A stretch of DNA of 64,000 bases from CADCVW01 sp964251385 (GTDB lineage: Bacteria > Pseudomonadota > Alphaproteobacteria > Sphingomonadales > Sphingomonadaceae), in the NCBI GenBank assembly GCA_964251385.1, contig CAXUJK010000001.1, positions 558,001-622,000 of the forward strand, written 5' to 3'. Below, one piece after another: positions 27,627 through 35,569 of the stretch (position 1 is its first letter; every line of letters begins with the position of its first letter). The position numbers and the translations under genes were made by a program. The notes under the pieces were generated by a model. That model made no database searches, had not been told where the DNA came from, and saw only the letters and a list, made by a program, of their open reading frames with translations.

Positions 27627-28765
27627 ACCAGTTCGCCCTTAACGACGACCAACTCGCGATTCAGGAGATGGCGCGGAAGTTCACTGCCGACGCGCTCACC
27701 CCGCACGCCGCGCACTGGGACGAGCACCACATCTTTCCGCGCGACACGATCCGCGAAGCCGCCGCGCTCGGGTTCGGGGCGATCTACGTGTCGGAGGAGT
27801 CGGGCGGCATCGGCTTGGGCCGGCTCGAGGCCGCGCTGATCATGGAGGCGATGGCGTACGGCGATCCGTCGACGTCGGCGTTCATTTCCATTCACAACAT
27901 GGTTGCGTGGATGATCGACCGGTACGGCTCGGCGGACGTGAAGTCCCGCTATCTGCCGAGCCTGGTCACGTGCGACACGCTCGGCAGCTACTGCTTGACC
28001 GAACCCGGATCGGGATCGGACGCGTCGGCGCTCAAGACGCGCGCGGTGCTGGACGGCGACCACTACGTCGTGTCCGGTTCGAAGGCGTTCATCTCGGGCG
28101 GCGGCGAGAACGAAGTCTACGTCGTCATGGTCCGCACCGGTGGCGAGGGCGCTGGCGGCATCTCGGCATTGGTGATCGAACGCGACATGCCCGGCGTGTC
28201 GTTCGGCGCGCCCGAGAAGAAGCTCGGCTGGCACTCGCAACCGACCGCTCAGGTCAATTTCGACGAAGTCCGCGTGCCGGTCGCCAACCGCGTCGGCGCG
28301 GAGGGCGAGGGTTTCCGCATCGCCATGACCGGGCTGGACGGCGGCCGCCTCAACATCGGCGCGTGCAGCCTCGGTGGGGCGCAGCGTTGTCTCCACGAAT
28401 CAATCGCCTACACCAAGGACCGCAAACAGTTCGGCAACGCCATCGCCGACTATCAGAACACGCAGTTCACGCTCGCCGATATGGAAACGGAGCTTCAGGC
28501 CGCGCGCATGCTGCTCTACGCCGCGGCGGTGAAGGTGACCGAAAACGCGCCGGACAAGACGCGCTTCGCCGCCATGGCCAAGCGGCTCGCGACCGACACG
28601 GGTTCGTCCGTCGTCGACCGTGCGCTCCAGCTGCACGGCGGCTACGGCTACCTGCAGGACTATCCGATCGAACGTTTTTGGCGCGACCTGCGCGTCCACT
28701 CGATCCTGGAAGGCACGAACCAGATCATGCGTGTCATCATCAGCCGGGACATGCTGCGCCAATGA
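27623..28765 (+). CDS. Acyl-CoA dehydrogenase, probable isobutyryl-CoA dehydrogenase
   Basis: FAD enzyme of 380 residues, expected to oxidise isobutyryl-CoA to methacrylyl-CoA. Motifs: YCLTEPGSGSDASALKTRAV, the substrate-binding MTGLDGGRLNIGACSLGGAQ, LQLHGGYGYLQDYPIERFWR, and the catalytic Glu in SILEGTNQIMRVIISR at the position used by short-chain enzymes. The assignment to isobutyryl-CoA rests on the operon (mmsA, HIBYL-CoA hydrolase, mmsB). ATGA overlaps with both neighbours imply translational coupling. Confidence 0.92.
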   Translation: MNQFALNDDQLAIQEMARKFTADALTPHAAHWDEHHIFPRDTIREAAALGFGAIYVSEESGGIGLGRLEAALIMEAMAYGDPSTSAFISIHNMVAWMIDRYGSADVKSRYLPSLVTCDTLGSYCLTEPGSGSDASALKTRAVLDGDHYVVSGSKAFISGGGENEVYVVMVRTGGEGAGGISALVIERDMPGVSFGAPEKKLGWHSQPTAQVNFDEVRVPVANRVGAEGEGFRIAMTGLDGGRLNIGACSLGGAQRCLHESIAYTKDRKQFGNAIADYQNTQFTLADMETELQAARMLLYAAAVKVTENAPDKTRFAAMAKRLATDTGSSVVDRALQLHGGYGYLQDYPIERFWRDLRVHSILEGTNQIMRVIISRDMLRQ

Positions 28766-29808
28766 CCGACGACATCCTCTTCACCCGCGAAGGTCGCGCA
28801 GGCCGCATCCGGCTCAACCGCCCCAAGGCAATCCACGCGCTCACCCTCGACATGTGCGGCGCGATGATCGCCAAGCTCGCCGCGTGGCGCACCGACCCGA
28901 CGGTCGATATCGTGCTGGTCGACCATGCCGAAGGCCGCGGCTTCTGCGCGGGGGGCGATGTGCGCATGCTCGCGGAGTCGGGCGCGGGGGACGGATCGGA
29001 CGCACGCGCATTCTTCCACGAAGAGTACCGGCTCAACCACCTCATGTTCTCCTATGCCAAGCCGATCGTGGCGTTCACCGACGGCATCACGATGGGCGGC
29101 GGCGTCGGCATCTCGCAGCCGGCAAAGTACCGCGTCGCCACCGAGAACACGCGCTTCGCCATGCCCGAAACCGCGATCGGCCTGTTCCCGGATGTCGGCG
29201 GCGGCTGGTATCTGTCTCGCCTCGAAGGCCGCGCGGGCCAGTTCCTCGCGTTGACGGGCGCGCGCATGGACGGGGCGGAGTGCCTGTATCTCGGGCTCGC
29301 CACGCACTACGTTCCCGCCGACGCGCTGGCCGACGTCAAGACCCGCATCGCCGACGCGCCCGACCGCGTCGAAGGCATTCTGGGCGCGGCGTCCGTCACC
29401 CCGCCCTCCGCGCGCATCGCCGACAACCAGGTCCTGCTCAACAAGCTGTTCGCGTCCGACGTCTACGAAGAGATCCTTGCCGCGCTCGAGGCGGACGGGT
29501 CGCCTTGGGCGACCAAGGAACGCGACACGCTGGGCACCAAGAGCCCGCAGGCGTGCAAGGTCTCGCTTCGCCTGCTGCACGCGGGTGCCGGTCTCACCGA
29601 CTTCGCGGACGAGATGCGCATGGAATACGGCGTCGGCACGCACGTCGTGCAGCGACATGATTTTGCCGAAGGTGTGCGCGCGGTGCTGATCGACAAGGAC
29701 AACGCGCCGCGCTGGAACCCCGCGACGCCGGAGGCGGTGACCGATCACCTGCTCGACACGATCTTCGCGCCGCTGCCCGACGCCGAGCAGTGGACGCCGC
29801 TGCCGTAA
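28762..29808 (+). CDS. 3-hydroxyisobutyryl-CoA hydrolase
   Basis: Crotonase-fold thioesterase that releases 3-hydroxyisobutyrate from its CoA ester, preventing build-up of reactive methacrylyl-CoA. The 348-residue length is that of HIBYL-CoA hydrolases (plain hydratases are near 260). Motifs: GRGFCAGGDVRML (oxyanion hole), GGGVGISQPAKYRVATE, and MPETAIGLFPDVGGGWYLSR, which is diagnostic for the subfamily, plus the extra C-terminal helical domain. Starts in an ATGA overlap with the preceding gene. Confidence 0.95.
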   Translation: MTDDILFTREGRAGRIRLNRPKAIHALTLDMCGAMIAKLAAWRTDPTVDIVLVDHAEGRGFCAGGDVRMLAESGAGDGSDARAFFHEEYRLNHLMFSYAKPIVAFTDGITMGGGVGISQPAKYRVATENTRFAMPETAIGLFPDVGGGWYLSRLEGRAGQFLALTGARMDGAECLYLGLATHYVPADALADVKTRIADAPDRVEGILGAASVTPPSARIADNQVLLNKLFASDVYEEILAALEADGSPWATKERDTLGTKSPQACKVSLRLLHAGAGLTDFADEMRMEYGVGTHVVQRHDFAEGVRAVLIDKDNAPRWNPATPEAVTDHLLDTIFAPLPDAEQWTPLP

Positions 29809-29825
29809 CGCGCGAGAGGATGCGG

Positions 29826-30599
29826 ATGACCTACGACACCATCCTCGTTGAGCGGCGCGACGCCGTCACGCTCGTCACGCTCAACCGCCCGCAGGCGCTG
29901 AACGCGCTCAACACCGCCGTCCTCGCCGACCTGATCGCCGCGTTCGCCGCCTACGACGCGGACACGTCGCAGCGCTGCCTCGTATTGACCGGCTCCGAAA
30001 AGGCGTTCGCGGCCGGGGCGGACATCAAGGAGATGCAGGACCAGGGTTTTGCGTCGATGTACGCATCCAACTTCTTCGCGGGCTGGGAACGCGTCACCGC
30101 GACCCGCAAACCATGGATCGCGGCCGTGTCCGGGTTCGCGCTGGGGGGCGGGTGCGAGGTCGCGATGATGGCGGACTTTATCATCGCCGCGGATTCCGCA
30201 AAATTCGGTCAGCCGGAGATCAAGCTCGGCGTCACGCCCGGCATGGGCGGATCGCAACGGCTGACGCACGCGATCGGCAAGGCCAAGGCGATGGAGATGT
30301 GCCTGACGGGCCGCATGATGGACGCGGCCGAAGCGGAGCGCAGCAGCCTCGTCGCGCGCGTCGTTCCCGCTGCCGAGCTGATCGACGAAGCGATGAAGAC
30401 CGCGACCGCGATCGCGGGCATGGCTCCCCTGGCGGCCATCGCGACCAAGGAACAGGTCAACGCGGCCTACGAGATGACCTTGTCGCAGGGCATAGTGTTC
30501 GAACGCCGCCTCTTCCACGGCCTGTTCGGCACGCAGGACCAGAAGGAAGGCATGAGCGCGTTCGTCGGCAAGCGGGCGGCGGAATGGACGGGACACTGA
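29826..30599 (+). CDS. Enoyl-CoA hydratase
   Basis: Crotonase of 257 residues that hydrates methacrylyl-CoA (inferred from context) or other enoyl-CoAs. Catalytic Glu residues lie in ALGGGCEVAMMADF and QPEIKLGVTPGMGGSQRL; the oxyanion hole is AFAAGADIKEM. The C-terminal GIVFERRLFHGLFGTQDQKE is usual. ATG at 29826 is preceded by GAGAGGA; an ATG six bases upstream is less well placed. It lies 17 bases after the hydrolase gene and one base before mmsB. Confidence 0.94.
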   Translation: MTYDTILVERRDAVTLVTLNRPQALNALNTAVLADLIAAFAAYDADTSQRCLVLTGSEKAFAAGADIKEMQDQGFASMYASNFFAGWERVTATRKPWIAAVSGFALGGGCEVAMMADFIIAADSAKFGQPEIKLGVTPGMGGSQRLTHAIGKAKAMEMCLTGRMMDAAEAERSSLVARVVPAAELIDEAMKTATAIAGMAPLAAIATKEQVNAAYEMTLSQGIVFERRLFHGLFGTQDQKEGMSAFVGKRAAEWTGH

Positions 30600-30600
30600 C

Positions 30601-31551
30601 ATGGCACGCATCGCATTCATCGGCCTCGGCAACATGGGCGGAGGCATGGCCGCCAACCTCGCCAAGGCCGGCCACGAAGTCCGCGCGTTCGACCTGAGCG
30701 ACGCAGCGCTCGCCCGGGCGGAGGCCGCGGGTTGCGCGCGCAGCGGCACCGCCGCGCAGGCCGTCGCGGACGCGGACGCCGTCGTCACCATGCTGCCCGC
30801 GGGCAAGCATGTCCGCGAGGTATACGAATCCGCCGTGTTCGACGCCGCCGACGCAGGCGCGATCCTGATCGACTGTTCGACGATCGACGTCACCACCGCG
30901 CGCGAAGTCGCCGCGTCCGCCGCCAATCGCGGGCTCGCCATGGTCGACGCGCCCGTATCCGGCGGGATCGCGGCTGCCGACGCGGGCACGCTGACCTTCA
31001 TGGTCGGCGGCGAGGCGGACGCATTCGCGCGCGCCGAACCGATCCTTGCGAAAATGGGCAAGGCCGTCATCCACGCGGGCGCGGCGGGCGCAGGGCAAGC
31101 GGCGAAAATCTGCAACAACATGCTGTTGGGCGCGACGATGGCCGCGACGTGCGAAGCCTTCGTACTCGCGCGCAAGCTCGGGCTCGATCTCGCCACTTTC
31201 TACGACATCTCGTCGAAGGCGTCGGGGCAGAGCTGGTCGATGACGAGCTATTCCCCCGTACCCGGCGTCGGACCGCAGACGCCGGCCGACCGCGACTACG
31301 AAGGCGGGTTCGCGACGGCGCTCATGCTGAAAGACATGAAGCTCGCGATGGAGGCGGCCGAAGGCGCGGACGCGTATACGCCGATGGGATCGGAAGCGGA
31401 GAAACTCTACCAGCGCTTCGCGGACCTCGGCGGCGGCGCCAAGGATTTTTCCGCGATCATCAAGATGATCGACGACAGCTGGGTCGCCGACGGATCGGCC
31501 CCGCCGCCGGAGCCGAGCCTGCCGTCACGCGCGGGCGTTCACCGCCGCTGA
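30601..31551 (+). CDS. mmsB: 3-hydroxyisobutyrate dehydrogenase
   Basis: NAD-dependent oxidation of 3-hydroxyisobutyrate to methylmalonate semialdehyde, the substrate of MmsA. 316 residues: Rossmann motif FIGLGNMGGGMAANLAKAG, the substrate loop DAPVSGGIAAADAGTLTFM and the catalytic Lys in GAGQAAKICNNMLLG. The protein is about 20 residues longer than most family members; the extra C-terminal tail (after KMIDDSWV) is Pro/Ser/Arg-rich and is encoded where the gene overlaps the 3' end of convergent wecB by 27 bases. Confidence 0.95.
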   Translation: MARIAFIGLGNMGGGMAANLAKAGHEVRAFDLSDAALARAEAAGCARSGTAAQAVADADAVVTMLPAGKHVREVYESAVFDAADAGAILIDCSTIDVTTAREVAASAANRGLAMVDAPVSGGIAAADAGTLTFMVGGEADAFARAEPILAKMGKAVIHAGAAGAGQAAKICNNMLLGATMAATCEAFVLARKLGLDLATFYDISSKASGQSWSMTSYSPVPGVGPQTPADRDYEGGFATALMLKDMKLAMEAAEGADAYTPMGSEAEKLYQRFADLGGGAKDFSAIIKMIDDSWVADGSAPPPEPSLPSRAGVHRR

Positions 31552-32631
31552 ACGTCGGCGCAGATCCTCGACGCATCGTTGCGCGGTCCGCCCGTCCCAC
31601 AGATCGGGTTTGCGACGCGCGCCCTTCGGCAACGCCAGCGCAGCGTCCAGTTCGGCAAGCAGCGTCTCCGCCCGCACCAGCCGGTTGGTCCCTTCGCTCA
31701 CCGTGATCGGCCGCTCGGTGTTTTCGCGCAGCGTCAGGCAAGGAATGCCGAGATACGTCGTTTCCTCCTGCACCCCACCGCTATCCGTGATCACCGCCGC
31801 CGCGCCAGCCACGAGGCTCATGAAGCCGATATAGCTTTCGGGCTCGACCAGCCGCACGCCCGCCGCCTCCAGCCGCGCGCGGCCCCCTTCGGCGAGCTTG
31901 GCCGCGGTACGCGGATGGACAGGGAAGACGAGCGGCAGCCGCGGCTGCACCGCGACCAGCGCATCGACCAGGCGCCCAAGCTGCACGGGTTCGTCGACGT
32001 TCGACGGCCGGTGCAGCGTCACCACCCCGTACCCGCCGCGCGCCAACCCCAGCGCGCCCGCCCGGTCCGCCCCCTCGATCGCGGGGCGCACCAGCTCGAA
32101 ACTGTCCATCATCACGTTGCCGACGCGCGTGATCCGGCCCGGCTCGACCCCTTCCGCGGCCAAGTTCTCGTCGGCATCCCGAGAAGGCGTCCACAGCACG
32201 TCGGCGATCGCGTCCGTAACGAGGCGGTTGATCTCCTCCGGCATCGTCCGGTCGCGCGAACGCAGCCCCGCTTCCAGGTGAACCACCGGAAACCCGTTCT
32301 TGGTCGCGACCATTGCGCACGCCACCGTCGTGTTGACGTCGCCCACCACCACCAGCCAGTCGGGCCGGTCGGCGTTCGCGACCGCCTCGTACGCGATCAT
32401 GACGCGGCCCGTCTGTTCGGCGTGGCTGCCCGATCCGACGCCCAGATGATGATCGGGCGCGGGCATGCGCAGGTCCGCCATGATGGAATCCGACATGTTG
32501 GGATCGTAGTGCTGGCCGGAATGGATCAGCACGGGCGCGAACCCGTCGGCGGCGGTCAGCGCGTGCCACAGCGGCGCGACCTTCATGAAATTGGGCCGCG
32601 CGGCGACGACGAGGTGGATGCGCTGGGTCAT
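31525..32631 (-). CDS. wecB: UDP-N-acetylglucosamine 2-epimerase (non-hydrolysing)
   Basis: Interconverts UDP-GlcNAc and UDP-ManNAc for surface polysaccharide synthesis. The 368-residue protein has VVAARPNFMKVAPLWHAL at the N-terminus, HVEAGLRSRDRTMPEEINR in the centre, and DSGGVQEETTYLGIPCLTL (UDP-binding) near the C-terminus. No WecC-like dehydrogenase or other wec genes are adjacent. Convergent overlap with mmsB. Confidence 0.93.
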   Translation of the reverse strand: MTQRIHLVVAARPNFMKVAPLWHALTAADGFAPVLIHSGQHYDPNMSDSIMADLRMPAPDHHLGVGSGSHAEQTGRVMIAYEAVANADRPDWLVVVGDVNTTVACAMVATKNGFPVVHLEAGLRSRDRTMPEEINRLVTDAIADVLWTPSRDADENLAAEGVEPGRITRVGNVMMDSFELVRPAIEGADRAGALGLARGGYGVVTLHRPSNVDEPVQLGRLVDALVAVQPRLPLVFPVHPRTAAKLAEGGRARLEAAGVRLVEPESYIGFMSLVAGAAAVITDSGGVQEETTYLGIPCLTLRENTERPITVSEGTNRLVRAETLLAELDAALALPKGARRKPDLWDGRTAQRCVEDLRRRSAAVNARA

Positions 32632-32756
32632 GCGCGGCTTCTACCCGCCATTGGTGAAAAACTTGGCACGCCGCCGGGCGATGCGTTGCGGGGACGCGAC
32701 GGTTGTTGTTGCAGCGTCGCGCCGCCCGTGCGAATCTGCCTGGGGGTGGAGGCGAG

Positions 32757-33629
32757 ATGGTGATCGGACGTTTCGGTTTGGCGGCTTTGATGGGGCTGGC
32801 GGCGGCACCGGTTGCCGCGGCCGAGTGGGCCAGCGTCGCTGGCTGGGACGTGCACGAAATCGATGGCACGCGCTGCGTCGTCGGCCGTACGTTTGCCGAC
32901 GCGGGCATGACGTTCGGCCTGATCATGAGCGTCGACGGCGAAGTCCGCGTGTTCGCCACCGGCACGGGCTGGCCGACGCGCGCGGGCGAACGGGCGCGGG
33001 CACAGGTCGCGTTCGACGGTCAGGTCCGGCTCGACGCGCCGTCGGTGGGGATCGAACAAGGCGGCAACCGCGGCTTCGTCGCCGCCGCCGATGCCGCTTT
33101 GCTCGAAGGGTTCGCGGGTGCCCGGCGGCTGACCGTGCGCGCGGGCGCTGCAGGATCGGACGCCGCGATCACGGGAAGCGCGGACGGACTCGTGCAGGGT
33201 CGGCGCTGCCTGTCCGCGCTTCGCGCCGCTCGGGGTTCGGCGCCCCCACGGTTCGTGTCCGCCCCGCGCATCGCGCAGGCACCGGTCGGGCGCGTTGTCC
33301 CGCCGGGCACGGTCGCCAACGCGTCGCTCGCGCTCGCCGCGCGCGCGGTCCCCCGCGCTTCGCTCGCGTCTTGGGTCGGCGACACGGAATATCCCGCCGC
33401 CGCACTGCGCGCGCGGGAGGAAGGCGCGACCACGGTCAAGATCGCGATCGACCCGGCAGGCACGGTCGCGGCATGCGAAGTCGCGCGCACGAGCGGTTCG
33501 TCCGCGCTGGACGAGGAGACGTGCCGCATCTTCAAGCGCCGGGGTCGCTACAAGCCCGCGCGCGACATGGCGGGCACGGCGGTCGCGAGCGTCGAACAAC
33601 AGACGATCCGCTGGAAGCTGCCCGAATGA
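32757..33629 (+). CDS. Secreted TonB C-terminal-domain protein
   Basis: A 290-residue protein with a signal peptide (GRFGLAALMGLAAAPVAAA) and no cytoplasmic or membrane anchor after cleavage. The last ~95 residues are a TonB-type C-terminal domain (YPAAALRAREEGATTVKIAI, then VARTSGSSALDEETCRIFKR). The middle is unassigned, with several Cys. It therefore cannot be a classical energy transducer spanning the inner membrane. Start ATG follows GGGGGTGGAGG. Its stop overlaps the acs start (ATGA), an odd pairing. Confidence 0.75.
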   Translation: MVIGRFGLAALMGLAAAPVAAAEWASVAGWDVHEIDGTRCVVGRTFADAGMTFGLIMSVDGEVRVFATGTGWPTRAGERARAQVAFDGQVRLDAPSVGIEQGGNRGFVAAADAALLEGFAGARRLTVRAGAAGSDAAITGSADGLVQGRRCLSALRAARGSAPPRFVSAPRIAQAPVGRVVPPGTVANASLALAARAVPRASLASWVGDTEYPAAALRAREEGATTVKIAIDPAGTVAACEVARTSGSSALDEETCRIFKRRGRYKPARDMAGTAVASVEQQTIRWKLPE

Positions 33630-35569
33630 GTGCGGAACAGACCTTTCCCGTACCCGCCGACTGGGCGTCGCACGCGCGCGTCGACCGCGCGGCCGCCGAC
33701 GCGATGCACGCGGCCGCGGCGGGCGACAACGAAGCCTTTTGGAGTGAACAGGGTCGACGCCTCGACTGGATCCGGCCGTACACGCACGTAAAAACCGCAT
33801 CCTTCGCGGCCGCGGACTTTGGCATCCGTTGGTACGGCGACGGCGTGCTCAACGCGTCGGCCAACTGCATCGACCGCCATCTGCCGACCCGCGCCGACGA
33901 CGTCGCGATCGTATGGGAAGGCGACGACGCGGCGGAGACGCGTCGGATCACCTACGCCGACCTGCACCGCGAAGTGTGCCGCATGGCCAATGTCCTGAAG
34001 GCGCACGGCGTTCGAAAAGGCGACCGCGTCACGATCTATCTGCCCATGATCCCGGAAGCCGCGTTCGCGATGCTCGCCTGCGCGCGTATCGGCGCGATCC
34101 ATTCGGTCGTGTTCGGCGGCTTTTCTCCCGACGCGATCGCCGGGCGCATCGCCGACTGCGACTCGCGGCTCGTCGTCACCGCCGACGAAGGCCGCCGCGC
34201 GGGCAAGTCCGTGCCGCTCAAAGCCAATGTCGACGCCGCGATCGCGGGCCACGAATATGTCGACACCGTGATCGTGATCGCGCGCACCGGAGCGGATGTT
34301 CCGATGCAGGCGGGGCGCGACGTCGCCTACGGGGACGCCGTCGCATCCGTGTCCGACGACTGCCCACCCGAACCCATGAGCGCGGAGGACCCGCTGTTCA
34401 TCCTCTACACAAGCGGGTCCACCGGAAAACCCAAGGGGGTGATGCACACGACGGGCGGCTATCTCGTCTACGCCGCAATGACGCATGAGATCGTGTTCGA
34501 CTACCGGCCGGGGTCGCTGTTCTGGTGCACCGCCGACGTCGGCTGGGTCACGGGCCACAGCTACGTCGTCTACGGCCCGCTCGCCAACGGCGCGACGACC
34601 TTCATGTTCGAAGGCGTGCCGACATGGCCCACCCCTGCTCGTATGTGGGAAGTCGTCGACCGGCACGGCGTCGAGATTCTCTACACCGCGCCCACCGCGC
34701 TCCGCGCGCTGATGCGCGAAGGCGACGCGCATGTGACGGGCACGTCGCGCGCCTCGCTCAGGCTGCTGGGATCGGTGGGCGAGCCGATCAACCCCGAAGC
34801 CTGGACCTGGTACCACCGCGTCATCGGCGAAGGTCGCTGCCCGATCGTCGACACGTGGTGGCAGACGGAGACGGGCGGCGTGATGATGTCCGCGCTCCCT
34901 GGTGCGGACGCGCTCAAGCCGGGATCGGCGAGCAAGCCGTTCTTCGGCATCGTCCCGCAGATCGTCGACGCGGAAGGCGTCGTGCTGGAGGGCGCGGCGG
35001 AGGGAAACCTGGTGGTCGCGGACAGCTGGCCGGGGCAGATGCGCGGCGTGTGGGGCGACGCGGACCGCTTCTTCCAGACCTATTTCACGACCTACCCCGG
35101 CAAGTACTTCACGGGCGACGGCGCGCGGCGCGACGCGGACGGAGACTACTGGATCACGGGCCGTGTCGACGACGTCATCAACGTGTCCGGCCACCGCATG
35201 GGCACCGCCGAGGTCGAGTCCGCGCTCGTCGCGCACCCGAAAGTGGCGGAGGCGGCGGTCGTCGGCATGCCGCACGACATCAAGGGCCAGGGCATCTACG
35301 CCTTCGTCACCCTGAACGCGGGCGAGCCCCCCGACGCGTCCTTGCGCACCGAGCTTGTCGGCTGGGTGCGGCGCGAGATCGGCCCGATCGCGACGCCCGA
35401 CGCGATCCAGTTCGCGCCCGGCCTGCCCAAGACCCGATCCGGAAAGATCATGCGCCGCATCCTGCGCAAGATCGCGGAAGGCGACACGGGAAGCCTGGGC
35501 GACACGTCGACGCTGGCCGATCCGGCGGTGGTCGACGATCTCGTGGAGAACCGCGTCCGCGCGACCTGA
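33626..35569 (+). CDS. acs: Acetyl-CoA synthetase (AMP-forming)
   Basis: Activates acetate to acetyl-CoA via acetyl-AMP. The 647-residue protein has the phosphate-binding YTSGSTGKPKGVMHTTGGY, the ATP-binding TWWQTETGGVMM, the hinge region DYWITGRVDDVINVSGHRMG and the C-terminal catalytic Lys in KTRSGKIMRRILRKIA, the residue that is reversibly acetylated in homologues. Starts in an ATGA overlap with the TonB-domain gene. Its stop directly abuts the stop of the convergent kinase gene. Confidence 0.97.
   Translation: MSAEQTFPVPADWASHARVDRAAADAMHAAAAGDNEAFWSEQGRRLDWIRPYTHVKTASFAAADFGIRWYGDGVLNASANCIDRHLPTRADDVAIVWEGDDAAETRRITYADLHREVCRMANVLKAHGVRKGDRVTIYLPMIPEAAFAMLACARIGAIHSVVFGGFSPDAIAGRIADCDSRLVVTADEGRRAGKSVPLKANVDAAIAGHEYVDTVIVIARTGADVPMQAGRDVAYGDAVASVSDDCPPEPMSAEDPLFILYTSGSTGKPKGVMHTTGGYLVYAAMTHEIVFDYRPGSLFWCTADVGWVTGHSYVVYGPLANGATTFMFEGVPTWPTPARMWEVVDRHGVEILYTAPTALRALMREGDAHVTGTSRASLRLLGSVGEPINPEAWTWYHRVIGEGRCPIVDTWWQTETGGVMMSALPGADALKPGSASKPFFGIVPQIVDAEGVVLEGAAEGNLVVADSWPGQMRGVWGDADRFFQTYFTTYPGKYFTGDGARRDADGDYWITGRVDDVINVSGHRMGTAEVESALVAHPKVAEAAVVGMPHDIKGQGIYAFVTLNAGEPPDASLRTELVGWVRREIGPIATPDAIQFAPGLPKTRSGKIMRRILRKIAEGDTGSLGDTSTLADPAVVDDLVENRVRAT

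Noticed and set aside
32585..33625. Long upstream extension of the acs frame
   Set aside because: Overlaps the TonB-domain gene in another frame; the family N-terminus and ATGA overlap place the start at 33626.
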